Below are positions 40,959-53,310 of a stretch of DNA of 62,000 nucleotides, in pieces. The first letter of the stretch is position 1. Each line of letters opens with the position of its first letter. This DNA comes from Chrysomallon squamiferum (taxonomy: Eukaryota > Mollusca > Gastropoda > Neomphalida > Peltospiridae). Under the pieces are notes generated by a model. It made no database searches. It saw only the letters and a list, made by a program, of their open reading frames with translations, and was not told the DNA's origin. The stretch lies in assembly GCA_012295275.1 (NCBI GenBank), contig CM022670.1, positions 9,398,006 through 9,460,005 on the forward strand. Direction: 5' to 3'. A program made the position numbers and the translations under genes.

Positions 40959-41458
40959 TAAAGACACCCACACACATTTTGTTGATTGTTTTAAAAACTT
41001 TTAAAAATTTTAATTTTTTTTAAAAATCTCAGATGATATGGAATTTTGAGAAAAAACAAAAACATTAAATCAACAAATAAAAAATAATATTATGTATAGA
41101 GAAAATTAGATAATGGATGAAATGAAGAAAGAATAATAAAGTGAGTTTACATTAAGAAAAACAGTCACAACAATTAGGTATTCTCTCTATTAATATTATA
41201 AAGTTTTGGAAGGCAGTTATCTTACAAAATCATTTTTAATTACTTCTTTTGCTTTAAAATTATGTTTCATTTCATTTGTTTGGTTTTTTTGTTGAAATTT
41301 TTCAAAGTGTAAACATAAGTCTTCAAACTGGACAAACCAAATTATACTAAAGCCAGCAAATAACCAGGTGCGCTTTTTCTCACCTGGTTGTAAAGTTTCA
41401 GGATTTGTCTAGTAGCTGGACGGTTGATCATTGCAAAAACGCCTAAGCTGTAACAAAC

Positions 41459-41742
41459 ATGGAAACTTTTTTTTTCTACTTTCTCCTTACAATAGCCATC
41501 TGGTCAGTTCAAGGGTAAGTTAACGTTTTTTGAAAATATACATCTTTTTTTCCTAATGACACATAAATTATTATTATTTGTTTGTTTGTTGTTGTTTTTT
41601 ATTGTTTTTCTTATAATGTTCTTAAAGAGTTATATTTATTATGAATATTTATAATTTATATAAGCATAATCGAAATAAAAGAAATGGATGAAAATAAATC
41701 TTTCTTTTTATTATTTATTTATTTATTATTATTATTATTTTC

Positions 41743-41782
<40 letters not shown>

Positions 41783-42900
41783 TTGTCCAAATTTTAATTT
41801 CATTTTATTGTGCTGAAGTTAAATTTCTTACTGTAGGCCTGTTTAAAAATAGCGATAAATTCTTGAATGCGGCGCCTAACAAAATAGTTTGCTTTTCTTG
41901 ATCTGTTAATTTTTATAGGCCAATTCATCGAAATCGAAAAAAAAAAAAAAAAAAAAAAAAAGCCTAACAGTTTAATTTTGTTACTTTTTTTAATTTATTG
42001 ATATTATCTTCAATTCTAACATTTTGTACACGTTATAGGCCTATATTAATTAGTCGTCACACGCAAATGATGGTTCGTTAGTGAAAAAAGGTGGAAATAC
42101 CCATAAAGCAAATAGAAAGATTTAACAACAATTACTTCTTGAAGAAGTAAAATTCCAAAATTTATTCTTGAAGAGATACATAGCAAAAACTTTTCAAAAA
42201 TCAAGAATATATAAAGCAAAGCAAATATTCGAATGAGGTATTTTGATATATGAATTTTTTATTTCATTATCACTAAATTACTAATGACTGGCACCGCCCT
42301 CTTTTTGTATCTGATATGACTGTAAAGTTTAATTAGACCGAATGCACGATAAATTCAGCTGTAAACGTATTAAAACGTGTTATTACGTATACATCAAATA
42401 CATACTTCTTCAGAATTGTTATATTTACATGAAACATTTTCTTAAATAATTTTCAAACACTGCAAATAATTACAATATCTATATGTTCCTGTGCACAGCA
42501 ACACACACAAAATTAATACTGCAGTACTAAAATATATTTTTGTTAATTTATTTTTGAGACTTAATTCAAATAGCTGATTCAGAATTTTAAGATTATGCTG
42601 ATAAAATAAATTACGCAGCACATTATGTTTGAAACGTTTGGAATTGTTTCACAGTATAAATTCAAAGACATTGATATTTATTTATTTTTCCACCAGCTTA
42701 ATTGTAATAGTCCGAGATGGGTTTTATTAGCCATATAATTAAAATATATGTATTCACGTCATACATCTACACAAAATATGGAATTAAAAGGAAAATGTTT
42801 CCACAAGGTTATTAGTTGCCAGCATTAACAATACCAAGGAACAGAATTCACTAATGTTTTTTTTTTTAGCCTCTGTATATATTATTAATGCTGGCATTAT

Positions 42901-42944
<44 letters not shown>

Positions 42945-44734
42945 AGGTTTGAAATTATAATTTTTTTTTTTCAGTGCCTCTGAGACCTATGTAATAACAA
43001 AACTGTGGGATGACACACCTGTAGATGTGAGTGATCATGTAAGAGTAACTCTCAGCAGCAGTCACAATGGGTTAGAGATTTCAGTTCATGCTCCATTCTA
43101 TCATGATCCAGCTCCACCTGATGGTCAGCCTGGCTCATCTTACAATAAACTCTGGGACTATGAAGGTATTTCACAAGTTCACAAGTGCAGATGTGAAAGA
43201 ATTTGATCTTATTCAAAATAAAAACTGTACTTTACTGGGTATAAGCTAAAATGTATAGATAAAACACCTATTTATATGATACATTTATTATTGAAAAACT
43301 TGAAATTTTTGTTATTTTTGCCATTTACTGTAAGCTTTTTTCTTAATTTTTAAAAATGTATTTTATTGTTTGTATTTTTGAAATTTTTGTTTGTTTGTGT
43401 TTCTTGTCTTTTCTTAGTTAAATAGCTGAATGACATTCCTGTTTTCTTTTTTTTCTTTTTTTTTTTGTTGTTATTTTGTTTTTGTTTAAAAAAAACCCAC
43501 CAAAAAACTGCTTTAAGTTGTTGAAGCCTTCTTTTTGAATGATCATGACCAGTATCTTGAAGTGGAGTTAGCACCGTAAGTAAATATTAACAAAGTCTTT
43601 GTTAGAAAAAATATACTTCACTGAGATGGCACTATATTTCAGACAATATACCTATCCATCTACATTCTAAAATACAACATGTTTTTTGACTAACACAGAG
43701 ATTACATTATGACATTAATTGCATTATTTAATATATAAAGTTATCTTGTTAATAATTTTTATGAAAATAATATATATATATATAATATATTTTGCAGACA
43801 TGGGGAACATTTAGTTCTTATGCTGAATGGAAAAAAAAATGCCACAAAGGTACTTTGAGACTATTCATGATTTCAATGGCCACAAATCTCATTGCTTTTC
43901 TAAGAAGAAAATAGTTTATCTGTATTTGTAACTAATTCAGATCCACTATAATATTTATAAATTAACTATCTGCAATAGCATATAAGTGATAACAATTAAT
44001 ATAAATAATTTATTTGTATCCTGCTTGTTACAAAATGCAAGAAATCATGTTAATGAAATAAATATATCAATTATAATCACATATTCTAGCATTTAGTAGA
44101 ATGGAAAATAATTGTACATCATTTATCTTTTAAAACAATTTTAACATCCAGATTGGCCTACCAATACAGTTCACAGCTCATAGACATAACAACCACTGGA
44201 ATGGCCAAGCCCACATACCAGCAGACTATTTCCCTCCACATGTAACAAAATTCAATTCCTATGCAATTCATGGTACCTCATCTTCAAGAACATATCTTGC
44301 ATTGTATCCTGCTCCAAAAGGGAAATTTACTCATCCGGATTTGTGAGTATTTTTATTAAAGAAAATATATTTCACATTCTCACTCCAACATAATTCCCCT
44401 AAAAAAAGCCCAGTTGATATTTGAATTTAAATCAAATTAAAATAAAAAGTGCTTATTAATTGTTTAAAATTAAAATTGATCAAAAGAAATATCATTTTGC
44501 ATTTTAAATTTCATGACTTTCAGAAATTCTTTTAACCACCACATAGAAGGTCAAACATCATTTGATACACATTAAGTATTTTTGAAACTGTTTGTAGAAA
44601 GTTAGCATTCAAAGGGTTTTTTCCCTTTCAGCCATCGTCTTGAATACTTCCAACAGATTGATTTCAACAAATTGGTTGCATCAAATAACGAACCATCACC
44701 ATTGTGGAAACCATACAGTCCAATTATTGGTTAA
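41459..44734 (+). CDS. C4orf33: UPF0462 protein C4orf33 homologue with signal peptide
   Basis: Six exons: 41459-41514, 42975-43165, 43518-43575, 43798-43849, 44152-44342 and 44632-44734. All junctions are GT-AG and in phase; 216 residues against about 199 in human. The protein follows human C4orf33 almost throughout: HAPFYHDPAPPDGQPG, YNKLWDYEVVEAFFLND, QYLEVELAPHGEHLVLML, PADYFPPHVTKFNSYAIHG, and a C-terminal HRLEYFQQIDFNKL. The family is uncharacterised; I recall a CBM9/DOMON-like beta-sandwich relationship. Exon 1 encodes a hydrophobic leader (METFFFYFLLTIAIWSVQG) that looks like a cleavable signal peptide, which the human protein lacks. A KNATK glycosylation sequon in exon 4 agrees with passage through the ER. 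An in-frame TAA lies 12 bases before the ATG, so the start is well bounded. Confidence 0.95.
41708..41780. repeat. Inverted repeat of (TTA)n and (AAT)n arms
   Basis: A TTA/TTTA-rich arm of about 33 bases is followed after a few bases (TTTCAA) by an AAT arm of about 37 bases. The two arms are complementary and could form a long AT hairpin. Confidence 0.85.
42903..42942. repeat. (GT)n microsatellite near an acceptor
   Basis: Twenty GT units ending 32 bases before C4orf33 exon 2. Confidence 0.95.
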
Positions 44735-44977
44735 AATCTCGAGGGAATAGATGTCTGCCTTTTCTTTTTTCTTTTACATCTTAATGACTTCTGCAGGAAT
44801 GATTAATCAATGCAGTGTTAAATACTATCATGACTTCAAGATGCATTAAAAAATTATAATACGTAATTGTATATTGTCAGTTATATAATGTTATTAAAGT
44901 AACACCCAAATTCTATTTATTTGTAAATGTTTTGATTCTATATGAAGTATAGTCTTGGAATATCAACAATAATTCAA

Positions 44978-44983
44978 AATAAA
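44978..44983 (+). terminator. Candidate poly(A) signal of C4orf33
   Basis: AATAAA about 245 bases downstream of the stop codon on the coding strand, in sequence without simple repeats. Confidence 0.5.
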
Positions 44984-45107
44984 CTGTCACTAAAAAAATT
45001 TCCTTACTGAAATTCAGATTTGTGGTATATAAAATTTAAAAAAAGTTATAATAATTTAAATTTTCAATGATTGTTACAAAAGTATTAAATCTATGAGCTC
45101 CAAATAA

Positions 45108-45134
45108 CTAACACACACACACACACACACACAC
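45108..45134. repeat. (CA)n microsatellite
   Basis: Short CA run between the convergent C4orf33 and ZNF451 genes. Confidence 0.9.
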
Positions 45135-45731
45135 AAAATAACATAAACAAATAAATTTTATTATGCTTTCTAAATGATTTTATTCTTATTTTTCAAAATA
45201 GAAAAAATATAAATGTGAAAAATAGTTTTAAATGTAGTCTTCAAGGACATAAAATATTCAGATATAAATAAATTCATAGCAAATTTGTCATGTGAAAAAG
45301 TTTATAAAGTAACATCTATCATACACACTATTTATTTTTTGCCTTGCACACAAATTCACAGAAAGAATAGAAACTTTCAAATTTAAATCAGTAACAAAAG
45401 GATTCATATATCCAACTGAAAAACTAATATCAAAATGTAATATGAAATTATACTGATATGAACAAAGTTTTCAAATAAAGTAAATTATTACATGTTTTCC
45501 AATTTCCTTCTAATTAGAATTTTGTATTTTCCTCTTTTTTTCTTCTTTTCTCCAACAAATTAAAAATCAATAACAAAACAAAACCAGTAACTCAAATTCA
45601 GTAAAGACAAATCTCAAACTAAATGATCTCAAAGTAATGCACAAAACAAAGTGGACATAAGAATATTCTGGTGTAGAAAAGTCTAATGGTAACCATCATC
45701 AATACAACAACATATTTAAGGTTTATATGTG

Positions 45732-45788
45732 AAAAAAAAAAAAAAAAAAAAAAGGAGAAATGAAATTAGCAAAGTACTAACTTCATCA

Positions 45789-45814
<26 letters not shown>
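45732..45814. repeat. Poly(A) and poly(T) runs in inverted arrangement
   Basis: A 22-base A run is followed by a 26-base T run, 35 bases apart. The pair could form a hairpin or mark old poly(A) tails in opposite directions. No target-site duplication was recognised. Confidence 0.85.
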
Positions 45815-45819
<5 letters not shown>

Positions 45820-46156
45820 ACTGAGTTGCACTCAAAACTGCTGAGTAATTTACTCCTGCAGTTTAAATGCAAACCACAATTATCTGTGAACTGTTTTGTA
45901 TCACTTTCAGCTGTATTAAAACCCTGGCAAAATATGTTGCTGGTCAAAGTGCTAACAAAAAAACGAACAAAAATAACAAAAATAGCCATCTGAAATAAAA
46001 TTCTTAAGATATCTGCCTTCTGAATTTGTAATGTTATTGAAATATTCCTTAATATCTAATACAAATTTTGGGGGAGAACTCCCATCCCCACAATTAGCTA
46101 ATTTAAACCTGGAGTCCTATATCCTCTGTGAAACAGTGTGATAGAACAGTTGCCCT

Positions 46157-46162
46157 TTTATT
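46157..46162 (-). terminator. Candidate poly(A) signal of ZNF451
   Basis: TTTATT on the plus strand (AATAAA on the minus) about 256 bases past the ZNF451 stop codon. Other AATAAA copies occur nearby, so the choice is tentative. Confidence 0.35.
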
Positions 46163-46417
46163 TCTTTTAACTGTAAAGTTTAAAAACCCCATTGTAAAAC
46201 AATTGTTCATTCATTTTCCTTTGGAAGAAATTAAAATCTTTTCACATTTAATCAATTCCTGAATGCTGCTCAATTTCCACACCAATGAGATATCCAAAAA
46301 TATATGTATATATATATTATAATATATAAAATTCTTAATAAAGGCTTCGTTTTACCAAATGAAACATTATACAGTTTTAGCAACATATGTTAATTAGTAG
46401 TAAAGAACAGAAAAATT

Positions 46418-49400
46418 TCAGGCCAGCACAACATCATTAATGAGATCGTATAGCAAATAATCAGAGTGCTTATGTGCTTCATGAGGATTGATTACCACTG
46501 TTCGGCGTGGAGAGGATTCCATCTGTCGTTCAATTTCAATAAAACCTTTATCACCTGAGAGAATAGTGAAGGGAATTTTCTTTGGAAGTCTTTCATCCAT
46601 TTTACCAATCTGTAAACAACAAAACCAAATTAGTTTTGTATGGTAATGAAACATTTCCAAAAAGAGGAAAAACGGCAATGAAGGCAAATATTTTCATTTC
46701 TTGTTAAGTTTGTAATTCCAATTGCATATTTAATTACGATATTAAAAAATAATGATGTTCAAAACATTTAATTTTGTTTTTCTTTTTTCTCAAAACAGGT
46801 TTTGTTCAAAATACATTTTTTTTTAAAATGATTTTATTATCTTGTTTTTTTCACTCCTGAATTCCAGTAAATAGAATTCTTTAAAAATGTGCCATGCAGA
46901 TGAGTTTTGTGCTTAATTTCAGTTCTTTAATCTTCAAATTTTTTTTTTTTTTAAATATTAATTGAAAATATGCTCATTTATTTTTACCAAGGAAATAAAA
47001 CACCTCTAGAGACTAACACTTACTGTTAGACAAATAGCGAAGTCAGCAGCATCCTTTCTTGAACCACATTGTTCATGAAAATGAAGCCACCCCTTTTCCC
47101 AAAGTCGTTGAAATGCCAGATTTCTGAAAATATTTTACATGAGAAAATGTGGAAATTATAATGTTATCAAATAAATGGGATCAATAATAAAAAAATATTG
47201 TGTTATTATAATGACTGGTAATTTTAGAAAGTTAATAAACAAAACAGTGAAAAAACAAGCCAAAAAATAGAAACATTTTCAAATTAAAACAATGCACAAT
47301 AACAAAATTTTAAAAATAAAAGACTAAAAACATTTAAGAAAAAAGATAATAACAATCAAGAAATAAAAATGCTAATGACACACAAAGACTTAACAGCTAT
47401 TTTAATGCTGAAGCTGAGGATCACACCATTAGTCTAATTTCAGAGAAAGAATCTAATAAATGGAAATGAAAGGCTTATCAGTCAAGGCACCTTATTAGCT
47501 CTAGGCTAATCAATGACTGTATAAAATGCCATAGAATTTATGTATACTGAATCCTGCATTTTAATTTTAATTTTGTTGTTATATATCTGTAACACATTCT
47601 TTTCTGTATTTTATGCCTAGAGAATGTAGTCATCACTGCCATTGTCCACACCTGTGGAATTTTGCAGAATTTTGTTATTTGTAAATCAAGTTAAAAAAGC
47701 AACTGTCAACTCTGTGACCTTTGCTGTATTCAGCTAAAGTTATTTGAGGTGATCCACAATATAGAGACAGGTGGGGAAGTTATGGATAAGTTTGTACACT
47801 TGATTTAGACAGGAATTTTGTCTAAAAGAGTTGTCACAGTCTTCAGAATTCTTTCAACTGTGACCTTTAAAATCAGCAGCTAATGGCCTTGATCCTTGAC
47901 AGAGAGTCAAAGTAGGCACGTTCACGTTGGTAATGTTTGTGTGTAATTATATCTGATGGTAAATCAGTTTGTTACAAACTACAGTTAAATTTTTGTTATG
48001 GACATAATATACTGTCCAACTTTTATTTCTACTATTTGTATGCTGGCAATCTATTTGACCTATATGAGGAAGAATGTGAAGGCAAGAATATTGTAGCAGG
48101 AACAGAAATACTTTTATATGTCAAGTACAAAAAAACAAAAAAGAGTTAAATACAACTGTTATGGTCTTTGTTTTTGTAAACACTGAACTTACGTAGGTAC
48201 TTTCCAGTATCGCAAGCCTGCACCAAAGAATGCCCAGACAAATGTTTTATCAGGTAGGCAGAAAGGCAGAAATTTGAAAAAGCTGCTCCAGTTATCCAAG
48301 TCCAGGAAAATGATATGGTGCATTGTGTCAAGATTTTGAGGTTCCTTGACACATGAAACAGGAACAACTTTCCTGTTCAACTCTGGCAGTTTGACTGCTT
48401 CTATATAATTTCTCTTTCGACATCTGTTTTGTATAAATAATGGTGTCTTAAAAAGTGGTTGTTTCCTAAAAAATGGGGGTGGCCTAAAAAGTGTAGGATA
48501 TCTCATACTACAACCAACTCCTGAAGTTTGAGATCCTCCAAAAAAATGTTTGGCTTCAGGTATGTGATATGACTGACAGGAAAAACCTTTCTGAGTTTTA
48601 GAAAAAGAAGCTTTTTCTATGGTGTCCATCTTTCGTTTTTTGACAGGAGGTGACCATAAATCATTCTGTTTTGAATTTACCTGAACAGAAATCTCTTGCA
48701 AAGGTAATTTTTCATTTGTTGGTCTTGAAAAATCTTCCCATCTTTTGTACTCATTAATTGATTTGTTTGTGTTTGGTTTTGCCTCTTGATTTTTCATTCG
48801 TGATCTTAAAATTTTATATTGTTCAAGTTCTTCTTCAAAGGTCAAATATTTCTTGTTAGAAGGTGATATTCGATGACAGGAATCATACTGAATTCTTCCT
48901 CGCTCATATACATGATACACTGGAGTGTTCACCATTTTCAGTGGAGGTGAGCGGTAATAATCATTACCATTATTATAATGGTCCCTGCACATTTTTCTTT
49001 TCTTGTATTCAGTGTATATTGGCTGTTCATGTTTTCTTTTAGATCTTTCCTTGAAATACAAATCATCCTGATTTGAGGAAGAAAATTTATTTTTAGGTAT
49101 AATGTTTGTGGATCTGTGGTTGAAAACAACTTTATTATGAGAGAAACCAATGCCATTGTTTGCACAAGATGTTTCTGCCATTTTGAAACTGTTCTTTATG
49201 TTATCTACATGAGCTACTGACTGTGAAATATTTGATGGCTTGTTACGGTTTATCCAGTATTTCACTGAAGAAGTTGATGTTGAAGCTGTTGTTGGCTCTG
49301 GTATTTTGCAATCTTCAAACACACTTTTTCCATTTAGTGTGAAGTAACGATCAGACCATCTATCAGTTTCTGTTTTTTTTTTATTACTACTTAATTTGTT

Positions 49401-51175
49401 AGCAACATTTTGACACATCTCTGTATTGTTTACATTATTAGTAAAATATCTATCAGATATTCCATTACAGACTGAAGGCCTCTTGTCACCAACAGTGAAA
49501 TTGCCACTAAATACCATATTTGTTCCTTGACAATTTTTCTCACTAATATTATTAGTATTTCCAAACATACCTGTTTTATCAGAAATGAAATTATTACTGG
49601 CAACAAAACTGAGAATTTTATTTAAATCCGAAGTGCTTATTTCAGCTGTTGGAAATGAAGGGGGTTTTTCTTGACTGAAATATGAAGTATTTTGCTGAAC
49701 ATTTGTTTTGTAACCATTAATAAAACCAGTAAAAATGTTTTCTCCAAAATGACAATCTGATCTTGTGTTAATATTATTAATATAACCTGATGATGAACAG
49801 TTACATTTAGTGAAACCATTACCTGAAGTAGAACCATTATCTAAACTGAAACAATAATCTGTTAAAATAGTTTTACTTTTTTTAAAACTATAACCAGCAC
49901 TGTTATCTGGATTGCTCTTCCATGTTCTGTTACCACTGTAATCGCATTCTAATGGTATATAGTTTTCTTTGAACAACGAAATACCAGTATTCATGAAACA
50001 ACATGTGGGTTGTATGTGTGACAGTGGTGAAACTTTCATCACACTTTTAGAAGCCTGTGAATAATTAGAGACCATATTAAGTATATTTTGTAATTTATCA
50101 GCCATAATTAGTACCTCGGATTTCTGCTTCACAGTGTTGTTAGCATTCCGTTCAAGTGTAAGACCAACTCTGCGGACAAATTCTTTCAGAGTTTTGCAGT
50201 TAAGATCTGTCTTATTACCCGTCATACCTCGTTCACAGTGATGGACGCCATCAATGAAGTCTGATGACTGAAGAATTTGGCCACAGGATGTGCACGTATT
50301 TCCAGTTAAGTATGCTGAAAACACTTCAGCCTGAAATTAAAAAAAAAAATTAAAGGATGATATAAAAACAAAAGGGAAAAAAATAAGTTGGAATTTTATA
50401 TTGCTTTTGGGATTAGAGTTATGTGTGAATAATTCAGGAAAACAATCAGTTTAGATCAATTATTTTCTAACAACTTTTCAGCCAGTAATTAATTGCCGAT
50501 TATCAGGGGGTTTTTTTAATTTTTATTTTTTTTATTTTCATTCCATATCTAATAGTTTATTAAACTATCAAATTCACTGAAAGCACTAAATATGTTTGTT
50601 TTTTCATTTCCTTATGCAAGAAAATTTAACTTTTTATGAAGGCATTTAATGACCAATTTTTAAATTATGAATTCCAGACAAGTTTTAAAACTGGTCTAAT
50701 ATAAAAGAAAATTTTTGAAATTAAAATGCACAGAAATTCAAAATGAAAATTACAGGTGTAGAAACTGCTTGAGATGATATAAAATGGGTCTTCCCATGCT
50801 GCTTCAATTGCTGGTAATCAAGAACAGAAACATTGCATTCTGAACAAGTCACTTGGAAATGAACATTTGAACATTTATTTATAAAGTCTTCTGCTAGTCC
50901 CTTTGATATTGGGATGGTGAAGGGATCATCAGAGACAGCTCTTTCAAAGTCACCTGAAAAGAAATACAACCATTTGACAAAGTACTTTTAGTGTATATTA
51001 AAACAGTTAATCCCACAATTATACAAACTAAAGATTATATATATTGTCCCAGTAGTCTATCATATTAACTAGAAGAGGGTGACAGCATTATTTAGGCAAA
51101 ACAAAAGATAAAGTGAATATCAATAACTAGAAATATTGCCAATCTTTTGGATAGTCTGAATGTTCTGACATTGCT

Positions 51176-51215
<40 letters not shown>

Positions 51216-53310
51216 TGGAAAATACCACTAAATGGAAAGGCAATATTTTTGTGAAACTCTTTCACCATGTGCTGACTGCATCGAGCCTGGTCATCATAGA
51301 AAGCGAAGCACTGAGGACAGGCAAAAGCCACTATTGCTAGTGGTGAAAATAAACAAAGGTGATCATTCATTATCATGTGTTCATAGCATCGTATTCTCTC
51401 CTGGTAAAAAAAAAACAAATGATAAAAATAAAGTATTACATATGATACATTATCATAAAAATAAATAAATAAATAAATAAAAAACCCAGACAAATTCACT
51501 TAATACATAAATAATAAACAACAAAAATCTAACAATATTAATTTAATTAACATTACTTATAAACAATATTAAACAATTTTTTTTTTGAAAAGTCACCTGG
51601 TAATTATCTCCACACTTTGGACAGATATAAAAGTGTGGCATTTCTGGTAACTCACAGTTTATTAGTGACAAACAAGGGTTACACGATGAATGCAAAAAAG
51701 CCTGCTTGTGGACACTGTATTTGTCCCTGGACTTGTACTGAGCACTGCAGTTCACAACTGGACAAATGAACTTTAAATCATGGTCTACGGAATCAAATGA
51801 AGCAAAGGCTTCAGAACTGTATACGGTATGATTTGAATGCAGTGGACTGGTCATGCTAGTGCTAGGAGATGACCAGTGCCTGGCACGAGAGGCTTCAATC
51901 ACTTCCTGACTTCTGCAGGCTCTGACCGGTGAGAAGGTCTTTTCCTTAGAGGCAACCAGCCGCCTGACTGCATTTTCAACTTTACCTAAAATGCAACAAA
52001 AAAAAGAAAGAAAGATTTATCTTAGTGGCTTAGTGAAGATGTTCAGATGAATCATTTAGAAGATTTTCTGCTGGAAACTTACAAGACATGAAGCATGTTC
52101 TGGCTGAAATAGAAAATATAATAATCACAAATGAATGTAAGTTTTGGCACCTTTAAGAAATGAATGAATTTTATTTAAAAAAAAAAAAAAAAAAAAATTA
52201 TATATATATAGACACACATGCACACATTTGATAATTAAAATGATTTTAGGTATTATATATTGTTTTATTCTTAAATATAAACTTATAATCTGTACCATGT
52301 TTATTGGCCCATGCATCAACTACTACTTTGGCATTTTCTAATGCTGCTTTGGAAACAACTTGATTTTTAAGATATTGTGAATGTGCCACCTCAACTTCTC
52401 TTTTGTTCTGCATTATTTCAATCTGCAGTGAAAAAAAGTATATAAAAAGAATTATAAATAATAATAATAAAAAAATTAAAATAAATTCAACATTGAATAA
52501 AATGAAGATATAAAAATTAAGTGTATTACTAATGACTGATACAGTAATATTGCAATGACTTAATCAGTTTCAGTCTATAATATTATTTTCATTATCTCCA
52601 GAGGATTCACTCTCATGTGTTTTATTTTTATTTTATTTATTTAATTCTTTTTGTGGCTGGTTTGGAGAGTCATATTTTCTTAATAAGACACTGAAAAATA
52701 GTTTTAAATAACCTTTTAAGTATACAAAATGCACTGAAGCAGTTTTCACAAATCAAATGTATACTTTCAAAAACAGTCTGTATAATCTTTTTGGATTAAC
52801 ACAAATGATCCTTCAAATATAGAAACTGATCAAAATTAGTCCACTTTTCTTTTTAATTCAGACACTCGCAGGCTATGAAATTTTGTTATTACATGTTGCA
52901 TAAATACTCCAAATGTAAATTTGTATGTTGCCCTCCCTTCAGTCTTGAATCTATACTTACTCTACTTTCTCTTTCTCTTCGATTTTGTTCAAATCTTTCT
53001 GATACTGAATCCAGCAAGGAATATTTGTGTTTTGATGAAGCACCATTATCAGATTCCTGTATAAAGGTTATGAAATAATAAATACAACCAAAATCACACA
53101 CACAACTTGCGTAATCACTCATAGAATATTAATGTGGAAAATAAGGTTTACAAAAATAATTTTGTAAAATTAAATAATACTCATTATTATTATACTGTCT
53201 GTAATCACTAATGTACAAGCGAGATCTTGATGTTGATTAAAATGCAAATATCGTCCGTCGGTAAATACCTCTGTAACTTCCAGATCACAGTCTAGATCAT
53301 CATTATCCAT
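46418..53310 (-). CDS. ZNF451: ZNF451 homologue (zinc-finger, PIN-like; E3 SUMO ligase family)
   Basis: Nine exons on the minus strand: 53310-53269, 53056-52961, 52422-52296, 51985-51597, 51400-51226, 50953-50754, 50330-48193, 47123-47024 and 46609-46418. They are in phase and total 1152 residues (human about 1061). N-terminal fingers align with human ZNF451: FICPVVNCSAQYKSRDKY with a following HKQAFLH; YICPKCGDNYQ; FACPQCFAFYDDQARCSQHM; FQVTCSECNVSVLDYQQ; CTSCGQILQ. The C-terminus (about 1011-1130) matches the ZNF451 PIN-like domain: MHHIIFLDLDNWSSFF, SRKDAADFAICLTIGKMDER, KKIPFTILSGDKGFIEIE. The acidic residues of FLDLDNW, KDAAD and SGD sit where PIN/NYN nucleases place metal ligands. Vertebrate ZNF451 is a nuclear SUMO E3/E4 and TDP2 cofactor. 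The middle of the protein (about 400-1000, one 2.1-kb exon) is Asn/Ser/Lys-rich, with almost no C2H2 fingers. Confidence 0.93.
47124..48192 (-). other. ZNF451 intron 7
   Basis: Intron of about 1.1 kb between the large exon and the first short PIN-domain exon. It splits the PIN-like domain. The plus-strand open frame at 47937-48149 has no support as a gene. Confidence 0.85.
51180..51208. repeat. 29-base A run next to a ZNF451 donor
   Basis: On the minus (coding) strand this is a T run beginning 18 bases after the exon 5 boundary, in a short intron of 272 bases. Confidence 0.9.
52169..52197. repeat. Poly(A) run followed by (TA)n
   Basis: A run of about 29 bases passing into TATATATA, in the ZNF451 intron between exons 3 and 4. 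Confidence 0.9.

Larger units (their letters stand above)
35301..41458. other. Intergenic region between two divergent genes
   Basis: About 6 kb with no recognised gene. It contains (ATT)n at 36222-36267, (GT)n at 40058-40106, a T run at 40799-40818 and (AAT)n at 40904-40956. The patches 36640-37010 and 37600-38260 are less AT-rich. The first has two overlapping open frames of about 60 to 70 codons in different phases, with no family resemblance that I can name. The last 150 bases probably hold the C4orf33 promoter and 5' UTR. Confidence 0.5.
41515..42974 (+). other. First intron of C4orf33
   Basis: Intron of 1460 bases with donor GG/GTAAGT and a T-rich acceptor ending TTTTCAG. It contains an ATT/AAT inverted repeat (41708-41780), an A run (41937-41961) and a (GT)n run close to the acceptor. 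No nested gene was seen. Confidence 0.85.
44735..46417. other. Convergent intergenic region, C4orf33 to ZNF451
   Basis: About 1.7 kb shared by the 3' ends of the two genes. It is AT-rich and has a poly(A)/poly(T) pair at 45732-45814. No gene was recognised. Confidence 0.7.
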
